DNA from: VGJW01 sp035286125
Lineage (GTDB): Bacteria; Cyanobacteriota; Sericytochromatia; S15B-MN24; VGJW01
DNA length: 64,000 bases
Reading direction: 5' to 3'
Assembly: GCA_035286125.1 (NCBI GenBank)
Contig: JAYKIS010000075.1
Span: forward strand, 1-64,000
Every line of letters begins with the position of its first letter. Position 1 is the stretch's first letter. Position numbers and translations under genes: made by a program. The notes under the pieces are model-generated. The model did no database searches. It saw only the letters and a list, made by a program, of their open reading frames with translations, and had not been told where the DNA came from. Below are positions 17,371 to 24,574 of the stretch, in pieces.

Positions 17371-18366
17371 ATGCCCGTCTGGATGCCCGGCCTCGCCTTG
17401 GCCGCGATGCTGGCCGTGGCCAGCACGATGCTGGCGTGGTTGCCCGGCCTGAAGGTCATGGGGGCCCTGACCGTCGCCTTGCTGGTCGGGATGGCGTGGC
17501 GGGCTGCCGCGGGTCTGCCGCCCGTGCTGGTTCCGGGCACCAGGGTCGCGGCCCGGACAGTCCTGCGGGCCGGCATCGTGCTGATGGGAGCCCGTCTGGA
17601 TTTCGGCTTGGTCGCTCAAGCGGGGCCCCGGATCCTGTTGCTGGACCTGCTGGTCATTGTCGTGGGCATCGCGGGCATCTCCTGGCTGGCCCGTCGCTTC
17701 GGGGTGCCCGAGCGCCTCGGCATGCTGCTGGCGGTCGGGACCTCGATCTGTGGGGCCAGTGCGGTGGTGGCGGCCGCGCCCATCCGTCGCGCGGATGAGG
17801 AGGAAACTTCGCTTGCCGTCGCCCTGTGCGGCATCCTGGGGACGGTCGGTGTCCTGTTCTTCGTGCTGGTCGGGCCGATGCTGGGCCTGTCGGAGATGCA
17901 ACTGGCCGTGCTGTCCGGCTCGACCCTCCATGAGGTGGCACAGGTCATGGCGGCTGCCTTCACCTGGGGGCCCCAGACCGGGGACATGGGCACGCTGGTC
18001 AAGCTCACGCGGGTCGTGATGCTGGCGCCGACGCTCGTCGTCCTCGCATGGCTGGGGCGGCGGGCCGGGGGAGACGCGGGCATGCGCTGGTCGTGGAAGG
18101 AGCCGCCGGTGCCGTGGTTCGTCATCGGCTTCCTCGCGGTCGGGGCCCTCGGGTCCGTCGGTTTGGTCCCCGCGGCCGTCAAGCAGCATGTCGCGCAGGT
18201 CAGTGTCTTCCTGATGGTGACGGCGATGGCGGCCATGGGCCTGAACACCCAGCTGGCCGCCGTACGGCGTGCCGGCATGAAGGTCATCGTGGCCGGCCTG
18301 CTCGGTTTCTTCGCCTTGGTGGCCATGGGCTGGGCCCTGATCACCGGGCTCGGGATTGCGGTCTAG
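17371..18366 (+). CDS. YeiH/UPF0324 family membrane transporter (putative sulfate exporter)
   Basis: Integral membrane protein of 331 residues with about ten hydrophobic helices. The family motifs are visible: GIVLMGARLDFG, GTSICGASAVVAAAP and STLHEVAQVMAA. The family is annotated as putative sulfate exporters, largely from context, and the setting here between dsrE2 and thiosulfate-transport genes agrees with a role in moving sulfur anions. ATG 17371 gives the standard length; the ribosome site is weak. It is part of the tusA operon, 10 bases after dsrE2 and 14 before the next gene. Confidence 0.85.
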   Translation: MPVWMPGLALAAMLAVASTMLAWLPGLKVMGALTVALLVGMAWRAAAGLPPVLVPGTRVAARTVLRAGIVLMGARLDFGLVAQAGPRILLLDLLVIVVGIAGISWLARRFGVPERLGMLLAVGTSICGASAVVAAAPIRRADEEETSLAVALCGILGTVGVLFFVLVGPMLGLSEMQLAVLSGSTLHEVAQVMAAAFTWGPQTGDMGTLVKLTRVVMLAPTLVVLAWLGRRAGGDAGMRWSWKEPPVPWFVIGFLAVGALGSVGLVPAAVKQHVAQVSVFLMVTAMAAMGLNTQLAAVRRAGMKVIVAGLLGFFALVAMGWALITGLGIAV

Positions 18367-18380
18367 GTCAGGAGGCCGGC

Positions 18381-18863
18381 ATGCGAACCTTGCGCGCCTT
18401 GCCCGGGTGGTTGCCCTTGGGCGTGGCCTTCGGAGTCCTCGTCGCCCTGTCGGTGCTGCTGTGGGGACCCATTGGCGTGTCCTCGACCTATCACCGCCTC
18501 GCGGTTGCGGCGCTCGGACCCGTGACGGGGGCCTGGCCGGCGTGGGTTGGTGAGGTTGCCCGCGCTGGGTCGTTGGCGGCGCCCGAGACCTGGCTGCTGC
18601 CTGGCCTGTTTGCGGGTGGCTGGCTGGCTCGCCGCTGGCGGGGCCCTATCCCCGGGAACGAAGGGACGCCCCGAGTGACGCCGTGGCCCCGGCGCCTGCT
18701 GGCGGGCGTGCTGATCGTGCTGGGGGCACGCATGGCCGGAGGCTGCACGAGCGGCCACATCATCTCGGGGATCAGCCAGCAGGCCTTGAGCGGCGTGGTT
18801 TTCGGGGCGGCGGTCTTCGGGGCGGCGATCCTGACGGCCCGTCTCGCGGGGCGGTCGGCGTGA
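18381..18863 (+). CDS. YeeE/YedE family thiosulfate transporter subunit, first half
   Basis: Membrane protein of 160 residues. The C-terminal half carries the YeeE/YedE sulfur-transport motif GARMAGGCTSGHIISG, whose Cys is thought to relay thiosulfate in TsuA-type proteins. TsuA is a single protein with two such repeats; here the repeats are in two genes, and the second follows with a four-base overlap. AGGAGG precedes ATG 18381. The pair probably imports thiosulfate for the enzymes encoded downstream. Confidence 0.85.
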   Translation: MRTLRALPGWLPLGVAFGVLVALSVLLWGPIGVSSTYHRLAVAALGPVTGAWPAWVGEVARAGSLAAPETWLLPGLFAGGWLARRWRGPIPGNEGTPRVTPWPRRLLAGVLIVLGARMAGGCTSGHIISGISQQALSGVVFGAAVFGAAILTARLAGRSA

Positions 18864-19393
18864 CGGCCTTCTTCGCTGCGATCAGCGGCCTCGTGATGGG
18901 TTGGCTCATCCACGATGTCGGGGCATCCGATCCGCGGCGCCTTCTGGCCAACCTGCGCCTTGAGCGATTCGACATCATCCGCTTCATGGCCCTGACCATC
19001 GCCGTGGCCGCCATCCTGTTGTCGTTGATGGGTTCCGTTGCGCCGTTGCATACCGCCATCAAGCCGCTGCCATGGCTCGGGGTCATTCTGGGCGGTCTCG
19101 TCTTCGGTGTGGGCTTCGGCCTTGCGGGATTCTGCCCGGGGACTTGTGTCGTCGCTGCCGGTTCGGGGCGCCGAGAAGCATGGACCGTGGTCCTGGGCGG
19201 CCTTCTGGGCGCGGCCCTCTTTCACGTGACGGCCCCGTGGCTGGCCGGCTACTGGCGGGGCTGGAATGTCGGTCGGCTGGCGCTGCCCGAGGTCATGGGC
19301 CTGCCCGCATGGGCGACGGGAATCTTGCTCGGGGGACTGCTGCTGCTGGCGGTCGTGATGCTGCCGCAAGGCACGCGGGGGGAGCAAGCGTGA
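18860..19393 (+). CDS. YeeE/YedE-related transporter subunit, second half (DUF6691-like)
   Basis: Membrane protein of 177 residues with about five helices. It holds the second Cys motif of the YeeE/YedE fold, GFGLAGFCPGTCVVAAGSG, with two cysteines. The start GTG 18860 overlaps the previous stop as GTGA, and its own stop overlaps the tsdA start in the same way, so three genes in a row are translationally coupled. It most likely pairs with the preceding subunit to form one channel. Confidence 0.82.
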   Translation: MTAFFAAISGLVMGWLIHDVGASDPRRLLANLRLERFDIIRFMALTIAVAAILLSLMGSVAPLHTAIKPLPWLGVILGGLVFGVGFGLAGFCPGTCVVAAGSGRREAWTVVLGGLLGAALFHVTAPWLAGYWRGWNVGRLALPEVMGLPAWATGILLGGLLLLAVVMLPQGTRGEQA

Positions 19394-20280
19394 AGTGTCC
19401 CGGGCATCCGGCCGCCCTGGCAGCTGCCGTCGGCCTTGGCGCTGCAGGCCTGTGGGGGATGTGCGGGTCCATGGTCGCCTCGCCTGCGCGGGCTGCCGAG
19501 CCGGCGGCGGGGCGTCCCGCAGGTGCGGCGGCCGCGCCGTCCACGCCGCCCGATGCCTTCCCGATGCCCGAGCGCGATCCCGACACCCTCAAGGATGATG
19601 CCCGTGGCAGATTGGTCCGCGACGGTCTCGACATCCTGCAGCGCACCCGCATACGCCTGCCTGCCCACGTCGGCAATCGCCTCAGCTGCACCAACTGTCA
19701 TCTCGATCTCGGTCGCCGGGCGGGTGCGGCGCCCTGGGTCGGCGTGCACGCCGCCTATCCCCAGTACCGTGCCCGGACAGGGGGGGTGGACACCCTCGAG
19801 GACCGGGTCAACGACTGCTTCGAACGCAGCCTGAACGGCAAGGCCTTGCCGGCCGGAGCCCCCGAGATGAAGGCCATCGTGACAGCCATGGCCTGGCTGT
19901 CCGAGGGGGTGCCCGTCGGCCGGTTGGTCAAGGGCCGGGGTGTACCGCCGCTCAAGCCTGCCGAGCCACCGGATGCCAATCGGGGCCGGCGCCTCTATGC
20001 CCAGCACTGTGCCTGTTGCCATGCTCCCAATGGGCAGGGGGTGGGCGAGGTCCCGCCCTTGTGGGGGAACGCGTCCTTCAATGTCGGGGCGGGCATGGCC
20101 CGCCAGTGGACAGCGGCTTCCTTCATCCGGGCCAACATGCCGCTGGGGCAGGGGGGTACCCTTACGCCGCGCGAGGCCCACGACATCGCCGCCTGGGTGC
20201 TCGCACAGCCCCGTCCGGACTTTCCGGCCAAGGGCCTGGACTGGCCGCAGGGCGGCAAGCCGCCTGATTGCCCGTACTGA
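19390..20280 (+). CDS. tsdA: Thiosulfate dehydrogenase TsdA (diheme cytochrome c)
   Basis: Periplasmic diheme cytochrome of 296 residues that oxidises two thiosulfates to tetrathionate. Heme motifs are CTNCH at residues 100-104 and CACCH at 207-211. The first domain closely resembles TsdA (GNRLSCTNCHLD, APWVGVHAAYPQYR, NDCFERSLNGK, MAWLSEG), including Cys143 at the place of the unusual axial heme ligand. The signal segment is long and begins with Lys-Cys. GTG 19390 overlaps the transporter stop. It ends the tusA operon; the rhodanese fusion after it has its own promoter. Confidence 0.85.
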   Translation: MKCPGHPAALAAAVGLGAAGLWGMCGSMVASPARAAEPAAGRPAGAAAAPSTPPDAFPMPERDPDTLKDDARGRLVRDGLDILQRTRIRLPAHVGNRLSCTNCHLDLGRRAGAAPWVGVHAAYPQYRARTGGVDTLEDRVNDCFERSLNGKALPAGAPEMKAIVTAMAWLSEGVPVGRLVKGRGVPPLKPAEPPDANRGRRLYAQHCACCHAPNGQGVGEVPPLWGNASFNVGAGMARQWTAASFIRANMPLGQGGTLTPREAHDIAAWVLAQPRPDFPAKGLDWPQGGKPPDCPY

Positions 20281-20318
20281 CGCGTCAGGGACGGCACTCG
20301 GGCCCAGGCCTTGTGTGC

Positions 20319-20367
20319 TTGACGGAGGGCATCCCCGTGCTATGCTTCTTGTACCCCCTGGGGGTAT
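20319..20367 (+). promoter_or_regulatory. Promoter of the rhodanese-PDO gene with overlapping operator (site D)
   Basis: TTGACG at 20319-20324 and TATGCT at 20341-20346 are 16 bases apart. GTACC-N7-GGTAT at 20351-20367, a near-perfect palindrome with runs of C and G, begins five bases after the -10 box and ends 16 bases before the gene. This is the clearest operator of the four and is placed for direct repression. Confidence 0.75.
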
Positions 20368-20383
20368 AGGAGGTAGCAAGGCC

Positions 20384-21520
20384 ATGGAAACGGTCTGGTC
20401 GGTCGAGCGGTTGTATGCGGCGCTGAATGAGGGCGCGTCGCTCGCCATCCTCGATGTGCGCAATGAGGATGAGTTCGCCGCAGGGTCGGTCGAGGGGCGC
20501 CACGAAGTCCCCACGGCCCATGTGCCGTATTTTGATTTCATCGACGACGCGGACGCCGCTCTCGCGCGTATCCCGTTTCCCAAGGAATTGCCCGTGGTGG
20601 TCGTCTGTGCCAAGGGTGGCTCATCCGAGTTCGTGGCCGACCTGATGCGCGACGCGGGCTGGCAGGCCATCAACATGGAGGGGGGCATGGCCCGGTGGGC
20701 GGATGCCCTGGTGCCCGTGTCCGTCACCCCGGCCGACCATCCGTGGACGCTCGTCCAGTTCAACAGGCCCGGCAAGGCAGCCCTGTCCTACATGATCGTG
20801 TCCGATGGGGAGGCGATGGTCGTCGACCCTGCCCGGGATCCCGAGCCCTACCTCACCGCGGCCGCGGCGCACGACGTCCGGATCACGCATGTCATGGACA
20901 CGCATGTCCACGCCGACTATGTCTCGGGTGGCGTTGCCTTGGCGCGCTCGGCAGGGGCGACCTATCACCTCAGCGGCGCCTGCGGCTACGAGGGTGACCT
21001 GGCCGTCAGCGGCCAGCCTGGTCCGATCCGGGTGGGTCGCGTCGAGGCGATCAAGCTGTCCACGCCCGGCCATACGCCGGGCAGCATGAGCCTGCATGTG
21101 GACGGTCACTGGTTGTTGACCGGCGATACCCTGTTCGTGGCCAGTGTCGGGCGACCGGATCTGGGGGGTGAAGTCGACCCGTGGGCGCGGGATCTGCACG
21201 CCACGCTGACGGGTGTGCTGGCCGACCTGCCCGATGATACCGTCGTCCTGCCGGCCCACTACGCTTCGCACGCCGAAATGCGGTCAGATGGCGTCGTCGC
21301 GGGTACCCTGGGCGCCCTCAGGCGTGACAACGAAGGCATGCAGGCCCGGGACCTGCCCGCGTTCCTGGCCTTCATCCACGCCAACATGCGGCCGTCTCCC
21401 GAGCACTACGCCACCATCCGCCGCATCAACCTGGGCGCGCTGGAACCGACTGAGGACCAGGTCTTGCAACTGGATCAGGGCAAGAACCAGTGCGCGGCCA
21501 GCATGGCGCGCAAGGCCTGA
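20384..21520 (+). CDS. Rhodanese / persulfide dioxygenase fusion
   Basis: Fusion protein of 378 residues. Residues about 1-110 form a rhodanese domain with catalytic Cys75 in VVVCAKGGSS. Residues about 120-350 form an ETHE1/Blh-like metallo-beta-lactamase fold with THVHADYVSGG (His174, His176, Asp178), HTPGSM and TGDTLF, the iron site of persulfide dioxygenases. The expected reaction is oxidation of glutathione or protein persulfide to sulfite, with the rhodanese moving sulfur to or from thiosulfate. In Staphylococcus CstB the dioxygenase comes first; the order here is reversed. AGGAGG lies before ATG 20384, and a terminator follows the gene. Confidence 0.88.
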   Translation: METVWSVERLYAALNEGASLAILDVRNEDEFAAGSVEGRHEVPTAHVPYFDFIDDADAALARIPFPKELPVVVVCAKGGSSEFVADLMRDAGWQAINMEGGMARWADALVPVSVTPADHPWTLVQFNRPGKAALSYMIVSDGEAMVVDPARDPEPYLTAAAAHDVRITHVMDTHVHADYVSGGVALARSAGATYHLSGACGYEGDLAVSGQPGPIRVGRVEAIKLSTPGHTPGSMSLHVDGHWLLTGDTLFVASVGRPDLGGEVDPWARDLHATLTGVLADLPDDTVVLPAHYASHAEMRSDGVVAGTLGALRRDNEGMQARDLPAFLAFIHANMRPSPEHYATIRRINLGALEPTEDQVLQLDQGKNQCAASMARKA

Positions 21521-21530
21521 GGCGGGTCGG

Positions 21531-21568
21531 AAGGGGGAGGGGCGACCATGCTCCTCCCCTTGCTTTTT
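21531..21568 (+). terminator. Rho-independent terminator after the rhodanese-PDO gene
   Basis: A nine-pair stem, AAGGGGGAGG with CCTCCCCTT, closes a loop of about 12 bases and is followed by TTGCTTTTT. It ends the sulfur island. Confidence 0.8.
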
Positions 21569-21714
21569 GGGGGAAGCGGTAGGCAAAGCCCGAATTAATT
21601 CGCCGTAAGCGATCCGAAAGCGGCTACGAGAGCAGGCCCGTAAGCCTTCACCTGCAAGGTGGGGTTGTCACTCGGGACGGCGATGCCTTCCCCCAACCCA
21701 GGAGAATCTCCACG

Positions 21715-22326
21715 ATGCTCAAGCGCACGATGCTCGGCGTTCTTGTTGCCGGAACCCTCTCGGCCTGCGGCGCGCTGCCCGGCGCCACGAACCTCGGTGC
21801 TGCCGATGACGCCACGGCCTCGGCGACCCGAAACTTCTATGCAGTCATGGGGCTTTCGGATGCCGCCTCGGCAGACGCGACATCCTCGGTCGGTGCCCCG
21901 GAGGCCGGACGGCAGGCGAGCCGTGAAGCCCGCATGAACGACCGGTTCGCGAAGCTGGATGCCAACGGTGACGGCCAGGTCAGCTACGACGAGTTTCTGG
22001 CTGGGGCACCCGGTCCCCGGCAGGGTATGGCGGATGCCGGCGCAGTCTTCGACCGCATCGATGACGATGCCAGCGAAGGCATCGGCCACGACGAGTTCCG
22101 TGCCGGCTGCGATCGCAAGGGGCGTCCGGGCCCTGGCGAGATGAAGCGCGGTGGCAAGCGGGGCCACGGCGAGGGCAAGGGTCGGCGGCGCGGCCAGGAT
22201 GGCCAGCATCCCGGACATCCGCACCACGATGCGCCCGAGGCTCCTTCGCCCGCGCCGTCCGCGCCCGCACCCGTCGAGCCTGCTCCTGACGCACCGGCGA
22301 CCGAACTGCCGGTCGTGCAGGGCTGA
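21715..22326 (+). CDS. EF-hand lipoprotein
   Basis: Lipoprotein of 203 residues. The signal peptide ends in LSAC near residue 18. A canonical EF-hand loop, DANGDGQVSYDE, follows near residue 82, and a second, weaker hand (DRIDDDASEGIGHDEF) lies about 30 residues later, so it should bind calcium. The C-terminus is a Lys/Arg/Gly/His-rich stretch and then a Pro/Ala-rich tail. It closely resembles the next gene in layout and wording, including the GLP-like start and LQG/VQG end, so the two look like tandem duplicates. Two GTAAGC elements lie upstream, at 21605 and 21640. Confidence 0.85.
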   Translation: MLKRTMLGVLVAGTLSACGALPGATNLGAADDATASATRNFYAVMGLSDAASADATSSVGAPEAGRQASREARMNDRFAKLDANGDGQVSYDEFLAGAPGPRQGMADAGAVFDRIDDDASEGIGHDEFRAGCDRKGRPGPGEMKRGGKRGHGEGKGRRRGQDGQHPGHPHHDAPEAPSPAPSAPAPVEPAPDAPATELPVVQG

Positions 22327-22333
22327 CCCGGCC

Positions 22334-22371
22334 CCCGGGCCCTTCCTGAGGCGACTTCGGGGGGGCCCGGG
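22334..22371. terminator. GC-rich hairpin after the first EF-hand gene
   Basis: CCCGGGCCC at 22334-22342 pairs with GGGCCCGGG at 22363-22371. No T-run follows, so it may be a weak terminator or a stabilising 3' hairpin. Confidence 0.4.
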
Positions 22372-22508
22372 AGGCTTGGTCAAGCGCGGGTTAACATTGC
22401 TGTTCCGGTCACTTGAAAGCGTTTGTGTAAGCGGGCTTGTAAGCCGGCTGTCCGATAGTGATAAGGTAGAGACGGTTGCCTTGGGGCCTCGGCCGAAGGG
22501 AAGTTCTG

Positions 22509-23168
22509 ATGAGACGTTTGCTGGTGGGGGCGCTCGCCCTATCGATGCTGGCCGGTTGTGGCGTGCTGCCCGGTCTGCCCGGCACTGCGGAAGACGAGAC
22601 GGCTATCCAGACCCAGGAGTACTACCGGGTCATGAATGCGGAGGCTGGCGCATCGGCCTCTGGATCGGCTGCTGTCGACCCCCGGTCGGACCGGATGAAG
22701 GCGCTCTTTGCCAAGGCCGATGCCAATGGCGATGGCCAGGTCAGCTACGAAGAGTTCGTTGCGGCCCTGCCCCCCGGCGGTCGGGGCATGCCCCGGCCCG
22801 GCGACGTCTTCGACCGCATCGATGACGACGGCAATGGCGGCATCGGTGACGACGAGTTCCGTGGTGGCCACGAGCGTCGCGGCCGTCCGGGCCCCGGCGG
22901 AAAGAAGCGGGGCGGCAAGAAGGGCGGCAAGCACGGCAGGGGGCACGGCCAACCGGGGATGGGTCGTCCGCCGTTCCCGCCTCCGTTCGGCCATCCGGGT
23001 CGTCCGCCCTTCCCGCCTCCGGGCATGCCGCCGGCATCGGGTGATCTGCCGCCTGCGCCGCCCGCTTCAGGCGATGTTCCGCCCTTGCCCCCTGCGCCGC
23101 CCGCCTCGGGGGATGTGCCGCCTCCGCCTGCCAGTGGTGACGCACCGGTCGAGGCACTGCAGGGCTGA
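22509..23168 (+). CDS. EF-hand lipoprotein, tandem paralogue
   Basis: Lipoprotein of 219 residues with a signal ending in MLAGC. The first EF-hand loop, DANGDGQVSYEE, is nearly identical to that of the preceding gene. The second, FDRIDDDGNGGIGDDEF, is a better calcium loop than its counterpart there. A Lys/Gly-rich stretch and a long Pro-rich tail with repeated PPASGD units follow, perhaps spanning the cell wall or reaching a partner. ATG 22509 with GAAGGGAAG upstream is chosen over ATG 22476. GTAAGC occurs twice upstream (22427 and 22439), as before the first copy. Confidence 0.85.
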   Translation: MRRLLVGALALSMLAGCGVLPGLPGTAEDETAIQTQEYYRVMNAEAGASASGSAAVDPRSDRMKALFAKADANGDGQVSYEEFVAALPPGGRGMPRPGDVFDRIDDDGNGGIGDDEFRGGHERRGRPGPGGKKRGGKKGGKHGRGHGQPGMGRPPFPPPFGHPGRPPFPPPGMPPASGDLPPAPPASGDVPPLPPAPPASGDVPPPPASGDAPVEALQG

Positions 23169-23178
23169 CCTGGATCGC

Positions 23179-23212
23179 AAGCCCCCTGGCCGCTGCCGGT
23201 CGGGGGGCTTTT
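23179..23212 (+). terminator. Rho-independent terminator after the second EF-hand gene
   Basis: AAGCCCCC pairs with GGGGGGCTT and is followed by TTTT. The loop is about 15 bases. It separates the EF-hand genes from the helicase operon; the next 180 bases hold no recognisable gene. Confidence 0.8.
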
Positions 23213-23390
23213 GCTGGCAAACCCGTGATCGGGATGGCGACACGAAAGGAGAGATTGCGCGATGCTGATGCTGGTTTCCCAACCATTGCCCGCATGAGGG
23301 CAACAGTCGCTCCCCTTGTGGCCGATCTTGCGCTTATTTGGTGATCTCCGTCGCTTTTCCGGAACGCCCGCTCGGTCACGATGAAGGTTC

Positions 23391-24239
23391 ATGAAGTCCG
23401 CGTGGACCGATGCGACCCAGGCACTCCGGGAAGGTCGCTACGACGACGCCTTGCCCGTTCTCCTCGAGGCCTCGGGCGGGCAGCTTGAGCGTTTGCGGCC
23501 TCTGGTCCGGGTCCTGTGTACCGCGGGTGCCTTGCCAAGGGCCATTGACCTGATACGCGGCGTGCTGGCCCGGGGCCATGCCGCGGCCGCCGAGGCCCTC
23601 GCCACCGAATTGCTCGATGCCGGCCATCACGAGGCGGCCGTCTATTACATGCAGGCGGGGGCCGTGGCGGTCCTGGGGCGGCCGGAGACCGCCATCGACC
23701 TGATTCGCGTGGGCATGGCCTTTGACCCGGATCCGGGCCGTGCCCAGGCCGAACTTGCCTTGTTGCTCGTGTCCCTCGGGCGCCATGTCGAGGCGGTCGA
23801 GGCCTTTGCTTCCGCACCGATGGACCGTGCACCCGTTCGCTGGCGCGAGGGGCAGGGGCTGGCCCTCGCCATGACCGGTCGCCAGGCCGAGGCCCGGGCA
23901 GTCTTCGAGGGCATCCTGGCCGACGAACCCGGTCATCCGCTCGCGACGCGTGCCATGGCGCGGCTTCAGCCCGTGCGCCAGGAGAGCGTGGCTGCGCGCC
24001 TGCGGCTGCGGGTGGCGCCCCGGGCCAGGCCCCTTTATGACCGTCTCCTCGAAGGCCCCGCCAACGAGGCCGACTTCGTCGAGGCGCTGCGTGCGGCAGG
24101 ACAGCCGGCGACACTCGTGCAGGCCCTGGTCCGGGATATGGCGCGGACGCTGACTTTGGGCCGGGTATCCCTGCTGGTCGCGCGCGAGGGCTTGTACGCC
24201 TTCGACTGGAGCCTGCTCGACCTGGAGGAGGTGCGGTGA
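23391..24239 (+). CDS. TPR-like protein, first gene of the BrxD/helicase operon
   Basis: Cytoplasmic protein of 282 residues without signal or membrane segments. It is built from helical pairs with the TPR pattern (ATQALREGRYDDALPVLLEA, GRPETAIDLIRVGMAFDPD, GRQAEARAVFEGILADEPGH), about six repeats, ending in a short beta/helical tail. TPR arrays bind protein partners, so an adaptor for the ATPase and helicase encoded downstream is likely. The stop overlaps the next start by one base. No family in known BREX or Shango sets was recognised for it. Confidence 0.8.
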   Translation: MKSAWTDATQALREGRYDDALPVLLEASGGQLERLRPLVRVLCTAGALPRAIDLIRGVLARGHAAAAEALATELLDAGHHEAAVYYMQAGAVAVLGRPETAIDLIRVGMAFDPDPGRAQAELALLLVSLGRHVEAVEAFASAPMDRAPVRWREGQGLALAMTGRQAEARAVFEGILADEPGHPLATRAMARLQPVRQESVAARLRLRVAPRARPLYDRLLEGPANEADFVEALRAAGQPATLVQALVRDMARTLTLGRVSLLVAREGLYAFDWSLLDLEEVR

Positions 24240-24574
24240 TGGCCGTGGCCTCGCGTGCGCCGCGGGTGCGTCCGTCGCTCGAGGACGTCCAGTGGATCGC
24301 AGGCTTCCGCGCGACGCGCCTGTTGTTGGCCGCCGCCCGGCCCGACGACGCCTTCGTCGAGATCCGCCAATTGCTGGCCAAGGTTCCGGCTGTCGTCCGT
24401 GCCTTCGGGTGGTCGTGTCGTCCGGCCGAGGTCGAGGAAGCCTTCGGGCGCCTGTTCCACCGGTTGGACTGGGAGGCCCGCAAGGGCCGCGATGCCCGCA
24501 AGTTCGTCCATCTTGCCGACCGCTACGGCCAGAGCGAGCCGTTTGTCCTCATCAAGCTGCAGGAGAATCCATGA
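24239..24574 (+). CDS. Small protein of unknown function in the BrxD/helicase operon
   Basis: Protein of 111 residues, mostly helical, with no recognised domain. Charged and hydrophobic residues alternate in amphipathic helices (FVEIRQLLAKVPAVVRAF, VEEAFGRLFHRLDWEARKG). GAGGAGG precedes ATG 24239, which overlaps the TPR gene stop; GTG 24236 is a possible alternative. Its own stop overlaps the ATPase start as ATGA. The tight coupling on both sides suggests a stoichiometric subunit. It shows no clear TerB motif, so it is not an obvious counterpart of the TerB protein found beside similar ATPase-helicase pairs. Confidence 0.75.
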   Translation: MAVASRAPRVRPSLEDVQWIAGFRATRLLLAAARPDDAFVEIRQLLAKVPAVVRAFGWSCRPAEVEEAFGRLFHRLDWEARKGRDARKFVHLADRYGQSEPFVLIKLQENP

